Shown here: positions 26,519 through 34,924 of the stretch, piece by piece
How the letters are laid out: each line of letters starts with the position of its first letter
How positions within the stretch are numbered: position 1 is the first letter of the stretch
Source: Acidobacteriota bacterium
GTDB taxonomy: Bacteria > Acidobacteriota > Terriglobia > UBA7540
Assembly: GCA_021787735.1 (NCBI GenBank)
Contig: JAJYLL010000031.1
Span: 1 to 43,323 of the forward strand
Direction of reading: 5' to 3'
Length of the DNA: 43,323 nucleotides
The notes under the pieces: model-generated
Databases searched by the model: none
What the model was told of the DNA's origin: nothing
What the model saw: the letters and a program-made list of their open reading frames with translations, nothing else
Made by a program: the position numbers and the translations under genes

Positions 26519-28216
26519 TTATACGTTTCCTAACCGAAATTCTTCTGCCAGATGATCGCAAGTCCTATAGGCCAGCGCCATGAGCGTAAGTGTCCACTCC
26601 TTCTCCGGGTGCGTCACAAACGGTGCAGCGTCTGCAACGAGCACGTTCTTGACGTCATGTGCTCGGCACCACTTGTCCAGCACCGAAGTCCGCGGGTCGT
26701 CTCCCATCCGCGCGCCTCCGCCCTCATGCGTCACAGCTCCCAGCGGTTCGGGATCTCCCTTCTTATAAGGAAAGATTTCCGCCCCCGAAGCCTTCAGGAT
26801 CTCTTCCATCTGTCCGATCATTTCATCCATAATGGCGTAAGCTTCAGGATATTTCGCGTTGGTGTGGAAACGCACCTGGGGGATCCCCCACGGATCGCGC
26901 AGGCCATCCGGGTCGATTTCAACATAATTCGATGCAAAAGCCAGCCCCTGGCCATATCCTCCTATGGAAACTCCTGCCGGGTACAACTCCTTGATCCGTT
27001 TCTTGTACGCCGACCCAAAGCCGGGCAGACCAGCGCCGACGCCGGGACTCATGCTGCAACCCGTGCTCACATTGAGTCGCCAGCCCCCATAGAACTTCTG
27101 ATTCGGGTGGCGGCGGTAATAATACCGAGGGATGTAAAGGCAGGCTTGGCCGGGGCCATCGTCGTTGGTAGTGGGCCGCCCTGCCAGTTGCGGGAAGAAG
27201 CCGCTCATATCCTGAAAGGCCACGTGTTCCGTCAGGTAGCGGCCCAGCGTGCCGCTCGAATTTGCGAGCCCCGAGGGGAAGTCGCGGTTTCTGGAATTGA
27301 GCAGAATGCGGACCGACTCGATGTTGGATGCAGCAAGCACCACCGCCTTGCCGTAGGCTTCGTACTCCTGCTTGTTCCGGGTATCTACGTAACTGACGCC
27401 CTTGGCCTTGCCGGTCTTGGAATCCATAAGAACGGTGTTGACCGCGGCATAGGGCTTCAATGCGAAATTGGAATGCTTCTTCAACTCCGCAAAAGCTGCA
27501 AGACTGCTGTAACGCGCTTCCACCATGCAGCCGTTGTTGCAGCCACCGCAATAGTGGCATTCAGGACGCCCGCGGTAGGGCTTGCTCAGCACCGCCATCG
27601 CCTGCGGAATCGCCTTGATCCCCAGTTTCGCCGCCCCTTTCTTAATGAGCAGTTCGCCACAACGCAGATTAAATGGAGGCAGACGATGCTCGCCGGCAGG
27701 GACGTTGTACAGGCTTTCGCTTCCGCCCGCAACACCAATGAGTTCCTCGACCTTGTCATAATAGGGAGCCATGTCGTCATAGCTGATGGGCCAGTCTTCA
27801 CCCCAGCCGCCTTGCAGACTCTTCGGCTTGAAATCCAGCGGCCCATAACGCTCAACGCCCCGTCCCCACGTAAGGGTCCGTCCGCCCACGGCGCGCAGCC
27901 TTGTCCAGGTGAATTCTGACCCCGGAGCAACCACATAGGGGTCTTCATCCGGAATCGTATAAAGATGGTCGGTCCATTCCGTGATCTTCCATCCCATGCC
28001 TTCGGGCAACTTGCCGTACTGGCCCGGCTTGCCCTGGCCGCGGTAAGGCCACTCGTAACCGAACTTGTGGGTAAAAAAATCCTTGCCGGGATCAATGGGC
28101 CGCCCCGCTTCCAGGCAGAGCACCTTCAATCCTTTTGTCGCCAGCAAATGTGAGGCGATCCCTCCGCCCGCTCCAGAGCCCACGACAATCACGTCATAAA
28201 CCGGCTGCGAACCCAT
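26519..28216 (-). CDS. GMC-family FAD oxidoreductase (large subunit)
   Basis: Flavoprotein dehydrogenase of the glucose-methanol-choline family, 565 aa, paired with the Tat-exported subunit 3 downstream, so probably periplasmic sugar or sugar-acid oxidation. FAD motif VGSGAGGGIASHLLATKG near residue 12; GGRTLTWGRGVERYGP near 110; Cys-rich CHYCGGCNNGC near 225; C-terminal HEGGGARMGDDPRTSVLD and APFVTHPEKEWTLTLMAL. ATG 28216 follows GGAGGTGGCA; the longer frame to 28243 is less likely. It is a paralogue of the 2566-4251 gene. Confidence 0.92.
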   Translation of the reverse strand: MGSQPVYDVIVVGSGAGGGIASHLLATKGLKVLCLEAGRPIDPGKDFFTHKFGYEWPYRGQGKPGQYGKLPEGMGWKITEWTDHLYTIPDEDPYVVAPGSEFTWTRLRAVGGRTLTWGRGVERYGPLDFKPKSLQGGWGEDWPISYDDMAPYYDKVEELIGVAGGSESLYNVPAGEHRLPPFNLRCGELLIKKGAAKLGIKAIPQAMAVLSKPYRGRPECHYCGGCNNGCMVEARYSSLAAFAELKKHSNFALKPYAAVNTVLMDSKTGKAKGVSYVDTRNKQEYEAYGKAVVLAASNIESVRILLNSRNRDFPSGLANSSGTLGRYLTEHVAFQDMSGFFPQLAGRPTTNDDGPGQACLYIPRYYYRRHPNQKFYGGWRLNVSTGCSMSPGVGAGLPGFGSAYKKRIKELYPAGVSIGGYGQGLAFASNYVEIDPDGLRDPWGIPQVRFHTNAKYPEAYAIMDEMIGQMEEILKASGAEIFPYKKGDPEPLGAVTHEGGGARMGDDPRTSVLDKWCRAHDVKNVLVADAAPFVTHPEKEWTLTLMALAYRTCDHLAEEFRLGNV

Positions 28217-28462
28217 TGCCACCTCCGCACCGGAATTCAGCAAATAGTGCGGCCCTCGGATTTCGAGGTCCGCGGTCCTTCCGGTGACGATTGCTAACGG
28301 TACAATATTCTAGCGCTATGTCGCGGCTCCCGCCCCTTTTTCTTTCCGACCGTTATTTTTTCTGATCGTACGTCTGCCAGATAGCTTCTTGCCCACACCC
28401 ATGGAGCCTGTGTGACAACTGGGATTGACGAACTCGTATAATGCGGGATGAGGAGGCGACGA

Positions 28463-28651
28463 ATGAAATTTCTTCCCTACAATCCCGAGCAAGCGTATCT
28501 GCTGCCGCCCAGTGTGAAGGACGTGCTAGGTGAGAAACCCCCTGTGTTTCTTCGTACACCGGGTGGTCGAGGAGTTGGACCTGAGCGGGTTCGAGGCCGA
28601 TTACGTGGAAGAAGGGCGAGCAGGATATGCACCGGCGCTTTTGCTGAAAGT
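28463..28651 (+). pseudogene. IS1182-type transposase N-terminal fragment
   Basis: Begins MKFLPYNPEQAYLLPPSVKD after AGGAGG, shifts frame near 28525, then reads LCFFVHRVVEELDLSGFE and APALLLKV, the usual N-terminus of IS1182-like transposases. It stops matching at about 28651, eight bases before the paired-hairpin element that starts at 28659. The remaining transposase is absent. Confidence 0.7.
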
Positions 28652-28658
28652 CTGCCGG

Positions 28659-28887
28659 CTGGCGCAGATACGCGCCTTGTCGTATCTGCGATCTCGCGAA
28701 GCGAGAGGCATTTGGTTGAGTTCATGCCAACCGATCCTTCGCAATGTTCGATGTGTCCTTCAGAGAACAAAATCCCCAACTTGACCACAGCCGCTTGCCG
28801 CCATCATGCTGCGGCTCCTTCACCGCGCCATTCTTACCCCTCTCAGCTTCGCTGATCGCAGACCCCAAAGATCAGGGTCTGCGCCAG
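28659..28887. repeat. Paired-hairpin repeat element, copy A
   Basis: Ends are a 10-bp inverted repeat, CTGGCGCAGA (28659-28668) and TCTGCGCCAG (28878-28887). Inside the left end, CGCAGATACG pairs with CGTATCTGCG (28663-28690) and TCTCGC with GCGAGA (28692-28706). Inside the right end, TCAGC pairs with GCTGA (28843-28855) and CGCAGACCC with GGGTCTGCG (28857-28883). So each end carries two hairpins in mirror order. The centre encodes nothing recognisable. It resembles a REP pair or a MITE; copy B lies at 29437-29620. Confidence 0.7.
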
Positions 28888-28906
28888 CCCCGCTACCCGC
28901 TTGGGT

Positions 28907-29413
28907 TCATGGCCGTGCGAGCACTGCATAGATGATGCAAGCAGCAACTACCAATCCTGCGAGCGCATATACCACATAGTCGAAGGCTCTGAACTTCGTG
29001 CCTTCGAATGGGACGCCCAACGATGGCAGTCCCAGCTTCTTGCGGCGATGCCTGTTCCAGCGCGGCACGACTAGAAACGCCTCGACGAGGAAGAGGGCAA
29101 GAACGACAGAGTACGCGACAGGGTGAGTTTGGTAAGCTAGGTACATAGCTGATGCCGAACACAGGGTAAATACCCAGCACATCAGGCGGATTTGCGGCCT
29201 GATGGGCGACGACGCAGCACCAATTAAGAAGAGAATCGGCAGAAGGGCCAGGTTGAGCAAGGGAAACCAAGATGGAAGGAGTGGATGAACCGCCTCGACC
29301 GTTCTCGTAGTCAGGCCGGTCACAAACAAGGCCAACCACACGAAAAAGGCCAGACCTGCAGAGATCTGGAGCCACGCTCCGTATTGACCGTGACTGCCGG
29401 TTCTGGGACTCAA
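28907..29413 (-). CDS. Small membrane protein of unknown function
   Basis: A 168-aa protein with four predicted membrane helices (about 15-35, 45-65, 77-118 in two, 145-165). A basic loop (RWNRHRRKKLG) lies before the last helix. I do not recognise the family. It is bracketed by the two paired-hairpin repeats (A and B, same orientation), so it may be carried as a cassette. It is also in line with the RHS/membrane-protein genes beyond the IS110 insertion and could be another immunity-type protein; that is speculative. Confidence 0.55.
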   Translation of the reverse strand: MSPRTGSHGQYGAWLQISAGLAFFVWLALFVTGLTTRTVEAVHPLLPSWFPLLNLALLPILFLIGAASSPIRPQIRLMCWVFTLCSASAMYLAYQTHPVAYSVVLALFLVEAFLVVPRWNRHRRKKLGLPSLGVPFEGTKFRAFDYVVYALAGLVVAACIIYAVLARP

Positions 29414-29436
29414 TGGAGATCACCTTGGCAGGCGGG

Positions 29437-29620
29437 TGGCGCAGATGCTTGCTTTGTAGCGTCTGCGATCTTGCGAAGCGAGAGATCCTTTTTGAGATTC
29501 ATGTTCGCCAGCCTGTAGTGATCGTTAAGGTAAACTATTGCAACCGGCAGCGGCACCACGCCATTCTAACCCCACTCAGCTCCGCTGATCGCAGACCCCA
29601 AAGATCAGGGTCTGCGCCAG
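29437..29620. repeat. Paired-hairpin repeat element, copy B
   Basis: Same architecture and orientation as copy A but 184 bp long. Left end: GGCGCAGATGC, stem 29440-29448 with 29459-29467 (one wobble), then CTTGC-GAA-GCGAG. Right end: TCAGC-TCC-GCTGA, then CGCAGACCC (29590-29598) with GGGTCTGCG (29608-29616) and TCTGCGCCAG at 29611-29620. The last 65 bp are nearly identical to copy A, whereas the centres differ, which suggests selection on or recent spread of the ends. Confidence 0.7.
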
Positions 29621-29674
29621 CCCCCCAATCACGTGCATGCGCGAGTGGAAATCACAGCCTATAATAACCATGTC

Positions 29675-29745
29675 TCGGTTCCTCCTTGACTGAGAGTTCC
29701 TGACTTTTTGACAACGCCTGTTTACTCTCACCATCGAGGAACCGA
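29675..29745. repeat. Inverted repeat TCGGTTCCTC/GAGGAACCGA
   Basis: TCGGTTCCTC (29675-29684) and GAGGAACCGA (29736-29745) are perfect 10-bp inverted repeats 51 bp apart, upstream of the IS110 element. They may be a hairpin or the ends of a very small deleted insertion sequence. Confidence 0.4.
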
Positions 29746-29882
29746 CGACCTTATGCCATCAGAGTTGTGCGCGGAGCGCATTACTTTGCGGCGTTTTCCA
29801 CGGCCATTCTGACCACTGGCCTCGACATTGAAATCATCAATATACGTATTATTAAATATATAATCATTTACAATCCACAACC

Positions 29883-30060
29883 CGCAGAGTTACAGAACAA
29901 CTCTGCGCTACCCGCTGCGCTGAGGCCCGGCGATAAGCCGCGAGCCTGTCGGGTAGATAGGCCCCCCGCCCTCTTCTCCCAAGCCGAGGAGAATTTGAGG
30001 CCCCGTCGAAACGGGCAGCCTGCATTTGCAAGCTCGACTGGAGAGGGCTCAGGGTCGGGG
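29883..30060 (+). ncRNA. Candidate IS110 bridge RNA
   Basis: Several strong helices lie in a row just upstream of the recombinase: CGCAGAGTT (29883-29891) with AACTCTGCG (29899-29907), 9 bp with a 7-nt loop; CTACCCG (29908-29914) with CGGGTAG (29950-29956), enclosing AGGC/GCCT and GGC/GCC pairs; TTCTCC with GGAGAA near 29974-29992; and CCCGT-CGAA-ACGGG near 30002-30015. In IS110 elements (IS621) this noncoding end encodes a bridge RNA whose internal loops pair with target and donor DNA. The location and folding fit. The guide loops cannot be assigned without the donor and empty target sites. Confidence 0.55.
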
Positions 30061-30094
30061 AGCCAGAACCACAGCCTAACGCCAGGAGGGACGG

Positions 30095-31117
30095 ATGGAC
30101 AAGCATGATTGTTCGGGCATCGAAGTGAGCGCCAAAGAACTGATCGTCGCGGTGGAGCGTGAAGGGCGGACGGTCCCGCTCGAGTGTTTTGCCAATGACG
30201 CCCAGGGTCATCAAGCCGTGCTTCGCTTCTTGCGTCGTACGGGTCATACGGTTCACGCGTGTATGGAATCCACCGGGGTTTACGGCCTGGACCTGGCTCT
30301 GGTCCTGGCGCGGGGCGGAATCGAAGTGATGGTGGCCAATCCGCGCGCGGCGCGCCATTTCGCCACGGCCATGATGCAACGCAGCAAGAACGATCGGCTG
30401 GATGCCCGGGTGCTGCTGGACTTTGTCAAGCGTATGCCGTTTCAGGCCTGGACGCCGCCGCGTCCCGTGGTCCTTCAATTGCACGCCTTGTCGCGCCGAC
30501 TGGAGGCCCTGAAAGACACCCAGGCCGCCGAACAGAGCCGGCTCCACGCCGCCCTGTCCACCCTCACCACGCCCGCCGCCGTGCGCCGCGACCTGGAGCG
30601 CAGCCTTCGCTCGCTGCACCGCGCCATCGCGCGACTCACCGTCGAGGCGGTCCGAATCATCCGGCAGGACTCCGACCTTAAGTGGCGGTTCGATCTGCTC
30701 CTCAGCGCCAAGGGCATCGGCGAGACCAGTGCCATCGCCTTGCTGGCCGAACTGGCCGTGGCGCCGCAAGACCTCGACGTGCGGCAACTGGTGGCCTACG
30801 CCGGGCTGGATCCGCGCCAGCATTCCTCGGGCAGCTCCGTGCATAAGAAACCGCGCATCAGCAAACACGGCAACCTCCACCTGCGCCGCGCCCTCTACAT
30901 GCCCGCCCTGGTCGCCCTTCGCCGTGAGCCTCATCTGCGCGGCTTCTATGAACATCTGCGAGCTCGCGGCAAAGCCAAGATGGTCGCTCTGGTTGCCGTC
31001 ATGCGCAAACTGCTCCACGCCATCTTCGGCATGTTCAAACATCACACCGCCTTCGACGGCAACAAACTGTTCCCGCTTCCCGTAGCGGAAATTTCCACAA
31101 CGGAGGCCGCCGCCTGA
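30095..31117 (+). CDS. IS110-family recombinase (transposase)
   Basis: DEDD-type recombinase of 340 aa, guided by a bridge RNA in characterised members. RuvC-like domain: GIEVSAKEL (Glu10 at the position usually Asp), MESTGVYG (Glu58), KNDRLDARVL (Asp100, Asp103). The C-terminal Tnp domain has VAYAGLDP followed by a serine cluster at 244-248 (HSSGSSV), where the catalytic Ser lies in IS621. The frame is intact, with AGGAGG before ATG 30095, so the element may be active. The Asp-to-Glu change at the first acidic position is conservative. Confidence 0.92.
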   Translation: MDKHDCSGIEVSAKELIVAVEREGRTVPLECFANDAQGHQAVLRFLRRTGHTVHACMESTGVYGLDLALVLARGGIEVMVANPRAARHFATAMMQRSKNDRLDARVLLDFVKRMPFQAWTPPRPVVLQLHALSRRLEALKDTQAAEQSRLHAALSTLTTPAAVRRDLERSLRSLHRAIARLTVEAVRIIRQDSDLKWRFDLLLSAKGIGETSAIALLAELAVAPQDLDVRQLVAYAGLDPRQHSSGSSVHKKPRISKHGNLHLRRALYMPALVALRREPHLRGFYEHLRARGKAKMVALVAVMRKLLHAIFGMFKHHTAFDGNKLFPLPVAEISTTEAAA

Positions 31118-31120
31118 TGC

Positions 31121-31155
31121 TCAAAAGAAAAGTTTCCTCCACCTTCAAAAGAAAA
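31121..31155. repeat. Direct repeat after the IS110 recombinase
   Basis: TCAAAAGAAAA occurs at 31121-31131 and 31145-31155, 24 bp apart, immediately after the recombinase stop codon. It probably belongs to the right end of the element. Confidence 0.5.
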
Positions 31156-31323
31156 AATACCCTTGATGATCAAGAGAGAATCTACCCGCTGTCGCCGTCG
31201 GATGAGCGGAAGCGCATTTGAAAACAAGAGCCGCGGACCGCACAATCGGTGGTCCTCGCTACCTGCTGATCGCAAACATTAAAAACAATATTCGCGCCAC
31301 CCGCCCGAGTGCCCGTTCCGCAT

Positions 31324-31794
31324 TCACAAAGGTTTGCCACGACTCTCGTTGGCGTCTGAACATCCGGGGACTTCGGTGCCGTCCTGTGCATTTTGTTTCA
31401 ACCGCAGTCTACGGCGTCTGGGTCGGCCCTCCTGGCGCGAAGGCTTGCCTCCTACCAGCATCAACACCATGCCCACGAGTGCTGCCTCAAAGGGCGAAAA
31501 GAAAAGGAAAAAGATGTCCGGAAAACTGTCTGTTGTGCCCAAGTAACGCAAAAGGACCGCGACGTGAATCACCAGAAGCGTAGCAAAAGCCGCCAGGCAC
31601 CAAGGCTTCATGAGGCCCCGCCCGAACCAAAAAACTACAAATCCAAACGTAAAAGCGGTCCACCATACGAGGCCGAACCACTTTTGCCAATCGGCGACGT
31701 AGATGGCGAACAGGGTGCCGCCCGCAACAACCACTATCGCCGAGCCAACGCCGAGGGCCGTGATGAATAGGTTTTCCTTCGTCGACTGATTCAT
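31324..31794 (-). CDS. Small membrane protein, candidate RHS immunity protein
   Basis: A 156-aa protein from ATG 31794 with four predicted membrane helices (about 12-32, 37-57, 65-83, 92-112) and a basic, Arg/Lys-rich cytoplasmic tail (RPRRRRLRLKQ). It begins seven bases after the stop of the RHS gene on the same strand. In polymorphic toxin systems the immunity gene follows the toxin's variable C-terminus in just this way, and membrane immunity proteins protect against envelope-acting toxins. The family is not recognised and function is inferred from position only. The frame is open to 31845, overlapping the RHS gene. Confidence 0.5.
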   Translation of the reverse strand: MNQSTKENLFITALGVGSAIVVVAGGTLFAIYVADWQKWFGLVWWTAFTFGFVVFWFGRGLMKPWCLAAFATLLVIHVAVLLRYLGTTDSFPDIFFLFFSPFEAALVGMVLMLVGGKPSRQEGRPRRRRLRLKQNAQDGTEVPGCSDANESRGKPL

Positions 31795-31801
31795 AGGCGC
31801 A

Positions 31802-32890
31802 TCAGAAGCCAGGTCGGCACGCGCCATTGACCCGGGCTTTCGCAACGGCGAAGTCAGCTCTTACGAAGCTGTATGTGGCGAACCCGATCGGTACCACTTC
31901 GCTCATTTCTACAAGCAAACTGCTTGTATTCTCGAAAAGGCGAACGTACGGTGATCTGAGTGGTACCACCAACAATCTCTCCATCTGCCAATTGAGAGAC
32001 TCCGCCACAGCCGCACCGGCGCCCGCCTCGGCCACCTGCTTGGCTGTCTCCGCCTGATCCGTAGTGTTCGAGCCCGCCAGAGCATTAAGATAAACACTCC
32101 CGCAGCTTTGCCGCGTATCCGCCGGTTTCTTGGGCGCCGGTGGCGGAGCCGAATATATATAAGCACCGGCGACACCGACACTGCCGCTGGTAACGCCTCC
32201 ACTGGACCCCAACGATGCGAGATGGCTGAGGCTCGAAGTATCGATGGATCCGGGCCCCGATCCCGAAACGTTAACCTCTTGTGGGGTATTGTTCATTTCC
32301 GAACAGCCCTTCCCGTCTCCATTGTCAACGGTTGTTCCGTCATCTGTGTGGATGCAGCTAAGCCCCGACGGGTCGGTGAACGACACCGGGTTGTTCAACG
32401 CATAGGTGTACCGGTCGAGGGACTGGGGATTGGTGACGTCGCCGGCCAGCTTGTCGGGCGTCAGCCAGCGGCCCAAGCCCGGACTATATTGCCGGAACGC
32501 CGTCTCATACAGTCCCAGATCGGTGTCGTGCTGGGGAAAGCGCGCAAACTTTTCGTCCCACCCGAACCCCGCGGTGTTCACCCACTCTCCTCCGAACGGG
32601 TAGTCGAGCATCTCTTCCACCGGCGCGCCCGTCTGGTCGGTGGCCAGTCCCAGCGAGCCCAATGCGTTCACGTGGAAGTAACGCGACACATTCGTCGCCT
32701 GAGTGTAATACCAGAGCAATCGCCCGTCAAACTGCACGTATTGCTCCCACCAGATGCCGTTCGCCCCGTTGAAGTGCCCCAGCAACTGCCCGGCAGGATC
32801 GAAAAGCTCCTCGGAGCGCCCGGCAGTCGAACTGATCCGCTCCACCCGCTGTCCGCTGGAGGACGCTAGCGGCGGAAGGATATTCAACAC
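31802..32890 (-). CDS. RHS repeat protein, C-terminal fragment with variable tail
   Basis: About 180 residues belong to the RHS-associated core: FHVNALGSLGLATDQTGAPV, YDPFG-like YPFGGEWVN, TAFRQYSPGLGRWLTPD, LDRYTYALNNPVSFTDPSG. The following 180 residues are unrelated to RHS and contain a Gly/Ser linker, APPPAPKKPAD and a hydrophobic end region, the place where RHS proteins carry a toxin domain. The large N-terminal YD-repeat shell is absent: an in-frame stop lies about 45 bp upstream, and the frame starts with GTG 32890. It is therefore an orphan tip or a cassette left by recombination. Full RHS proteins exceed 1000 residues. The 272-bp gap to the next gene upstream holds nothing I recognise. 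Confidence 0.75.
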   Translation of the reverse strand: MLNILPPLASSSGQRVERISSTAGRSEELFDPAGQLLGHFNGANGIWWEQYVQFDGRLLWYYTQATNVSRYFHVNALGSLGLATDQTGAPVEEMLDYPFGGEWVNTAGFGWDEKFARFPQHDTDLGLYETAFRQYSPGLGRWLTPDKLAGDVTNPQSLDRYTYALNNPVSFTDPSGLSCIHTDDGTTVDNGDGKGCSEMNNTPQEVNVSGSGPGSIDTSSLSHLASLGSSGGVTSGSVGVAGAYIYSAPPPAPKKPADTRQSCGSVYLNALAGSNTTDQAETAKQVAEAGAGAAVAESLNWQMERLLVVPLRSPYVRLFENTSSLLVEMSEVVPIGFATYSFVRADFAVAKARVNGACRPGF

Positions 32891-33162
32891 AGGGAGGGTC
32901 GCATTTGCCGGCCCAAGGACTAGGCTTTATGATGTAGGCTAGCGTCGGCCTCTCGCCACCTCCAAATGGGACGTTTGGGATTTTCAGCCCGCTAAAATTC
33001 AATTTTTCAACTTAAAGATAATAAAGTACTTAATAGATTTTCTGTTCTTGAAAATCACGCCGCAGTTCAATTTGTGTTTAATTCCGGTACAGCGGGTAAA
33101 AATTGCATCCCCTACTTTTAGCTCCCGGCCCGTGAGCCCGGAACCATCGCCCGTCGCAACAA

Positions 33163-34782
33163 TCAGGGTTGCTGTAGCGCCCACTTCTGGATGAAGGCAG
33201 CCACGTTGTCGTGCAGCTCTTTCAGTGACGCCTGGTGGGCGTAAACCATGTGCCCCGAAAGGTAGTGCTTGATCTCGATGTTCTTCTGCAAACTGGACTC
33301 AATGGGCAAGTGGTGCATTTCATAGATCCCCTCGAAGAAGGGCGTGGCAAGGTCGAAGTAGCCGGAGTTCAGCATCACCTTCAGGTCGGGATTGTACTTC
33401 ATCGCCTGAGCAAGGTCCGGCATGACATTGGCGGCCTGCTGCGCCGGCCGATGCGAGCCGGGAGGCTGGTGCAGGAAGTTCCAGCTATTCCAAATTTCGA
33501 TTTCAGGTTTGTATTGCTCGTTCGCGCCGTACTTCAGATCTTTCCGCACATAGTCGTTGAACGCCGCCACGTATGCAGAGCTGATGGCTGCCGACTGCGG
33601 ATCGTACTCGGCTTCTTTGCTGAGCGGATCGAACGTTGGCCCGGAGAACCGCGTGTCGAGCCGGCCGGTGGTCAGGTTGTTCGCGTCCTGGAGCGTTTTC
33701 TCAAACTCTCCGCCGCTGATGCGCAGATTCGCCTTCAAGATGTAAGCCACAGGCAGGCCAGTATACTGCTGGAGCTTCTCGGCGATGGCCTGCTTCTGCT
33801 GCGGCGGAAGCGAGGAGCCTTGTTCGAGCGCCTCCGCGTAGTCGGTCATTGCAAAGTGCTCCACTTCATCCAGCAGCGGCTGCAATTCCTTGGGCGAGTT
33901 CGGCAGCTTGTGGTGATACCACGCTGTGGCGGCATAGGTGGGCAGGGCCAGCTCGTAGGGGAGATCGATGCCAGGGTTCGTCCCCGGGCCATCGGGACTC
34001 AGATCAAAGTTCAGGATCTGCGACAGCAGGATCACGCCGTTCAGGTCAATGTCGTGGTCGGTTTCAAGCAGGTTTGAGAGCACCGCCGACCGCGTGGTGC
34101 CGTAGCTTTCGCCAAACAGATATTTCGGCGAATTCCACCGCCCGTATTTCGAGAGGAACTGCACAATGAAGTCGGCAAACGCGCGGCCGTCCGGATCGAC
34201 TCCGTAGAAGGCCTTCTTCGAGTCCTTGCCCTGGATGCGGCTGAAGCCGGTTCCCGGCGCGTCCACAAACACCAGATCGCTAACGTCGAGCAGGCTGTAG
34301 TCGTTGTTTACCACACGATAGGGGGCCGGCGGCGTGTGCGTATCGTCCGCGGTCAGCACGCGACGGGGCCCAAACGCACCCATGTGCAGCCACAAGGTTG
34401 AGGAACCTGGCCCGCCGTTGTAGAGAAATGTTACGGGGCGTGAATCCTTCTCACCGGTCTTGAAGTAGGCCACGTAAAACATGCTGGCGTCCGCCGGCTG
34501 GCCCTTGGCGGCTGCAGAAGGCTGTTCCGAGTCTTCTGCCCTTTCATCCGCTTTTTTGGAATGCACGATCAGCGTGCCGGCGTATGCGTCATAATTAATC
34601 ACGTGGCCGCCAATGGTTACGGAGCCATGGGTCCCCGTCTCGTGCGGCTTGAACGCTTCCGTCTTTGCCGCTTCGGGCTGGGCAGTTGGTTTCTCCGCTT
34701 TCGCTTGTGCACGACCAGAAACAGGCAGTAGCACCGGGATAACAAAACAGATAACAGCTATTCTCAAAATTAAGGCTCTCAC
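33163..34782 (-). CDS. Secreted serine carboxypeptidase, family S10
   Basis: Exported peptidase that removes C-terminal residues. A signal peptide (ALILRIAVICFVIPVLLPVSGRAQA) opens the protein. Family motifs: FLYNGGPGSSTLWLHMGAFG (oxyanion region), nucleophile Ser in FGESYGTTRS, Asp in LNSGYFDLATPF and His in LSGHMVYAHQ near the C-terminus. Length about 539 aa is normal for bacterial S10 proteins. Two GTG codons lie close together; I prefer 34782, because GGAGAGG stands six bases upstream, over 34788, which touches that site. Confidence 0.9.
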   Translation of the reverse strand: MRALILRIAVICFVIPVLLPVSGRAQAKAEKPTAQPEAAKTEAFKPHETGTHGSVTIGGHVINYDAYAGTLIVHSKKADERAEDSEQPSAAAKGQPADASMFYVAYFKTGEKDSRPVTFLYNGGPGSSTLWLHMGAFGPRRVLTADDTHTPPAPYRVVNNDYSLLDVSDLVFVDAPGTGFSRIQGKDSKKAFYGVDPDGRAFADFIVQFLSKYGRWNSPKYLFGESYGTTRSAVLSNLLETDHDIDLNGVILLSQILNFDLSPDGPGTNPGIDLPYELALPTYAATAWYHHKLPNSPKELQPLLDEVEHFAMTDYAEALEQGSSLPPQQKQAIAEKLQQYTGLPVAYILKANLRISGGEFEKTLQDANNLTTGRLDTRFSGPTFDPLSKEAEYDPQSAAISSAYVAAFNDYVRKDLKYGANEQYKPEIEIWNSWNFLHQPPGSHRPAQQAANVMPDLAQAMKYNPDLKVMLNSGYFDLATPFFEGIYEMHHLPIESSLQKNIEIKHYLSGHMVYAHQASLKELHDNVAAFIQKWALQQP

Positions 34783-34924
34783 AATCACCTCTCCAAGTGA
34801 TGGGATGATGGGCGGTAGCCCCCCTCAAGTAGAAAGGCCAATCTACCATGAATTCGGCGTTCTGCGGCTGCCCGCTTTCGGCACTACACGATTCGCGTCT
34901 CGAAGCGACGGAACCCCTGGCATG

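Larger units (their letters stand above)
29850..31160 (+). mobile_element. IS110-family insertion sequence (ends approximate)
   Basis: The element contains one recombinase gene (30095-31117), a structured 5' noncoding end and a short 3' end with two copies of TCAAAAGAAAA (31121-31131 and 31145-31155). IS110 elements lack terminal inverted repeats, so the exact ends cannot be read from one copy. A TATAAT at 29859-29864 without a -35 in place fits the known arrangement in which the circle junction supplies the -35. The element separates the RHS-side genes from the 28907-29413 membrane-protein gene. Confidence 0.6.

Noticed and set aside
26552..27919. 455-codon plus-strand frame opposite the second GMC gene
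   Set aside because: Antisense shadow of a well-supported enzyme; its composition (Arg, Ala, His rich) is typical of such shadows.
28659..29620. Repeats A and B as a CRISPR array
   Set aside because: Only two copies, 184-229 bp long with internal hairpins and no short regular spacers; no cas genes nearby.
29864..31045. Long minus-strand open frame opposite the IS110 recombinase (393 codons)
   Set aside because: It is the antisense shadow of a clear recombinase gene, in GC-rich sequence, without a ribosome site or recognisable domain.
32999..33184. 61-codon minus-strand frame between the RHS and S10 genes
   Set aside because: It overlaps the end of the carboxypeptidase gene and ends in low-complexity AT-rich sequence; no family recognised.
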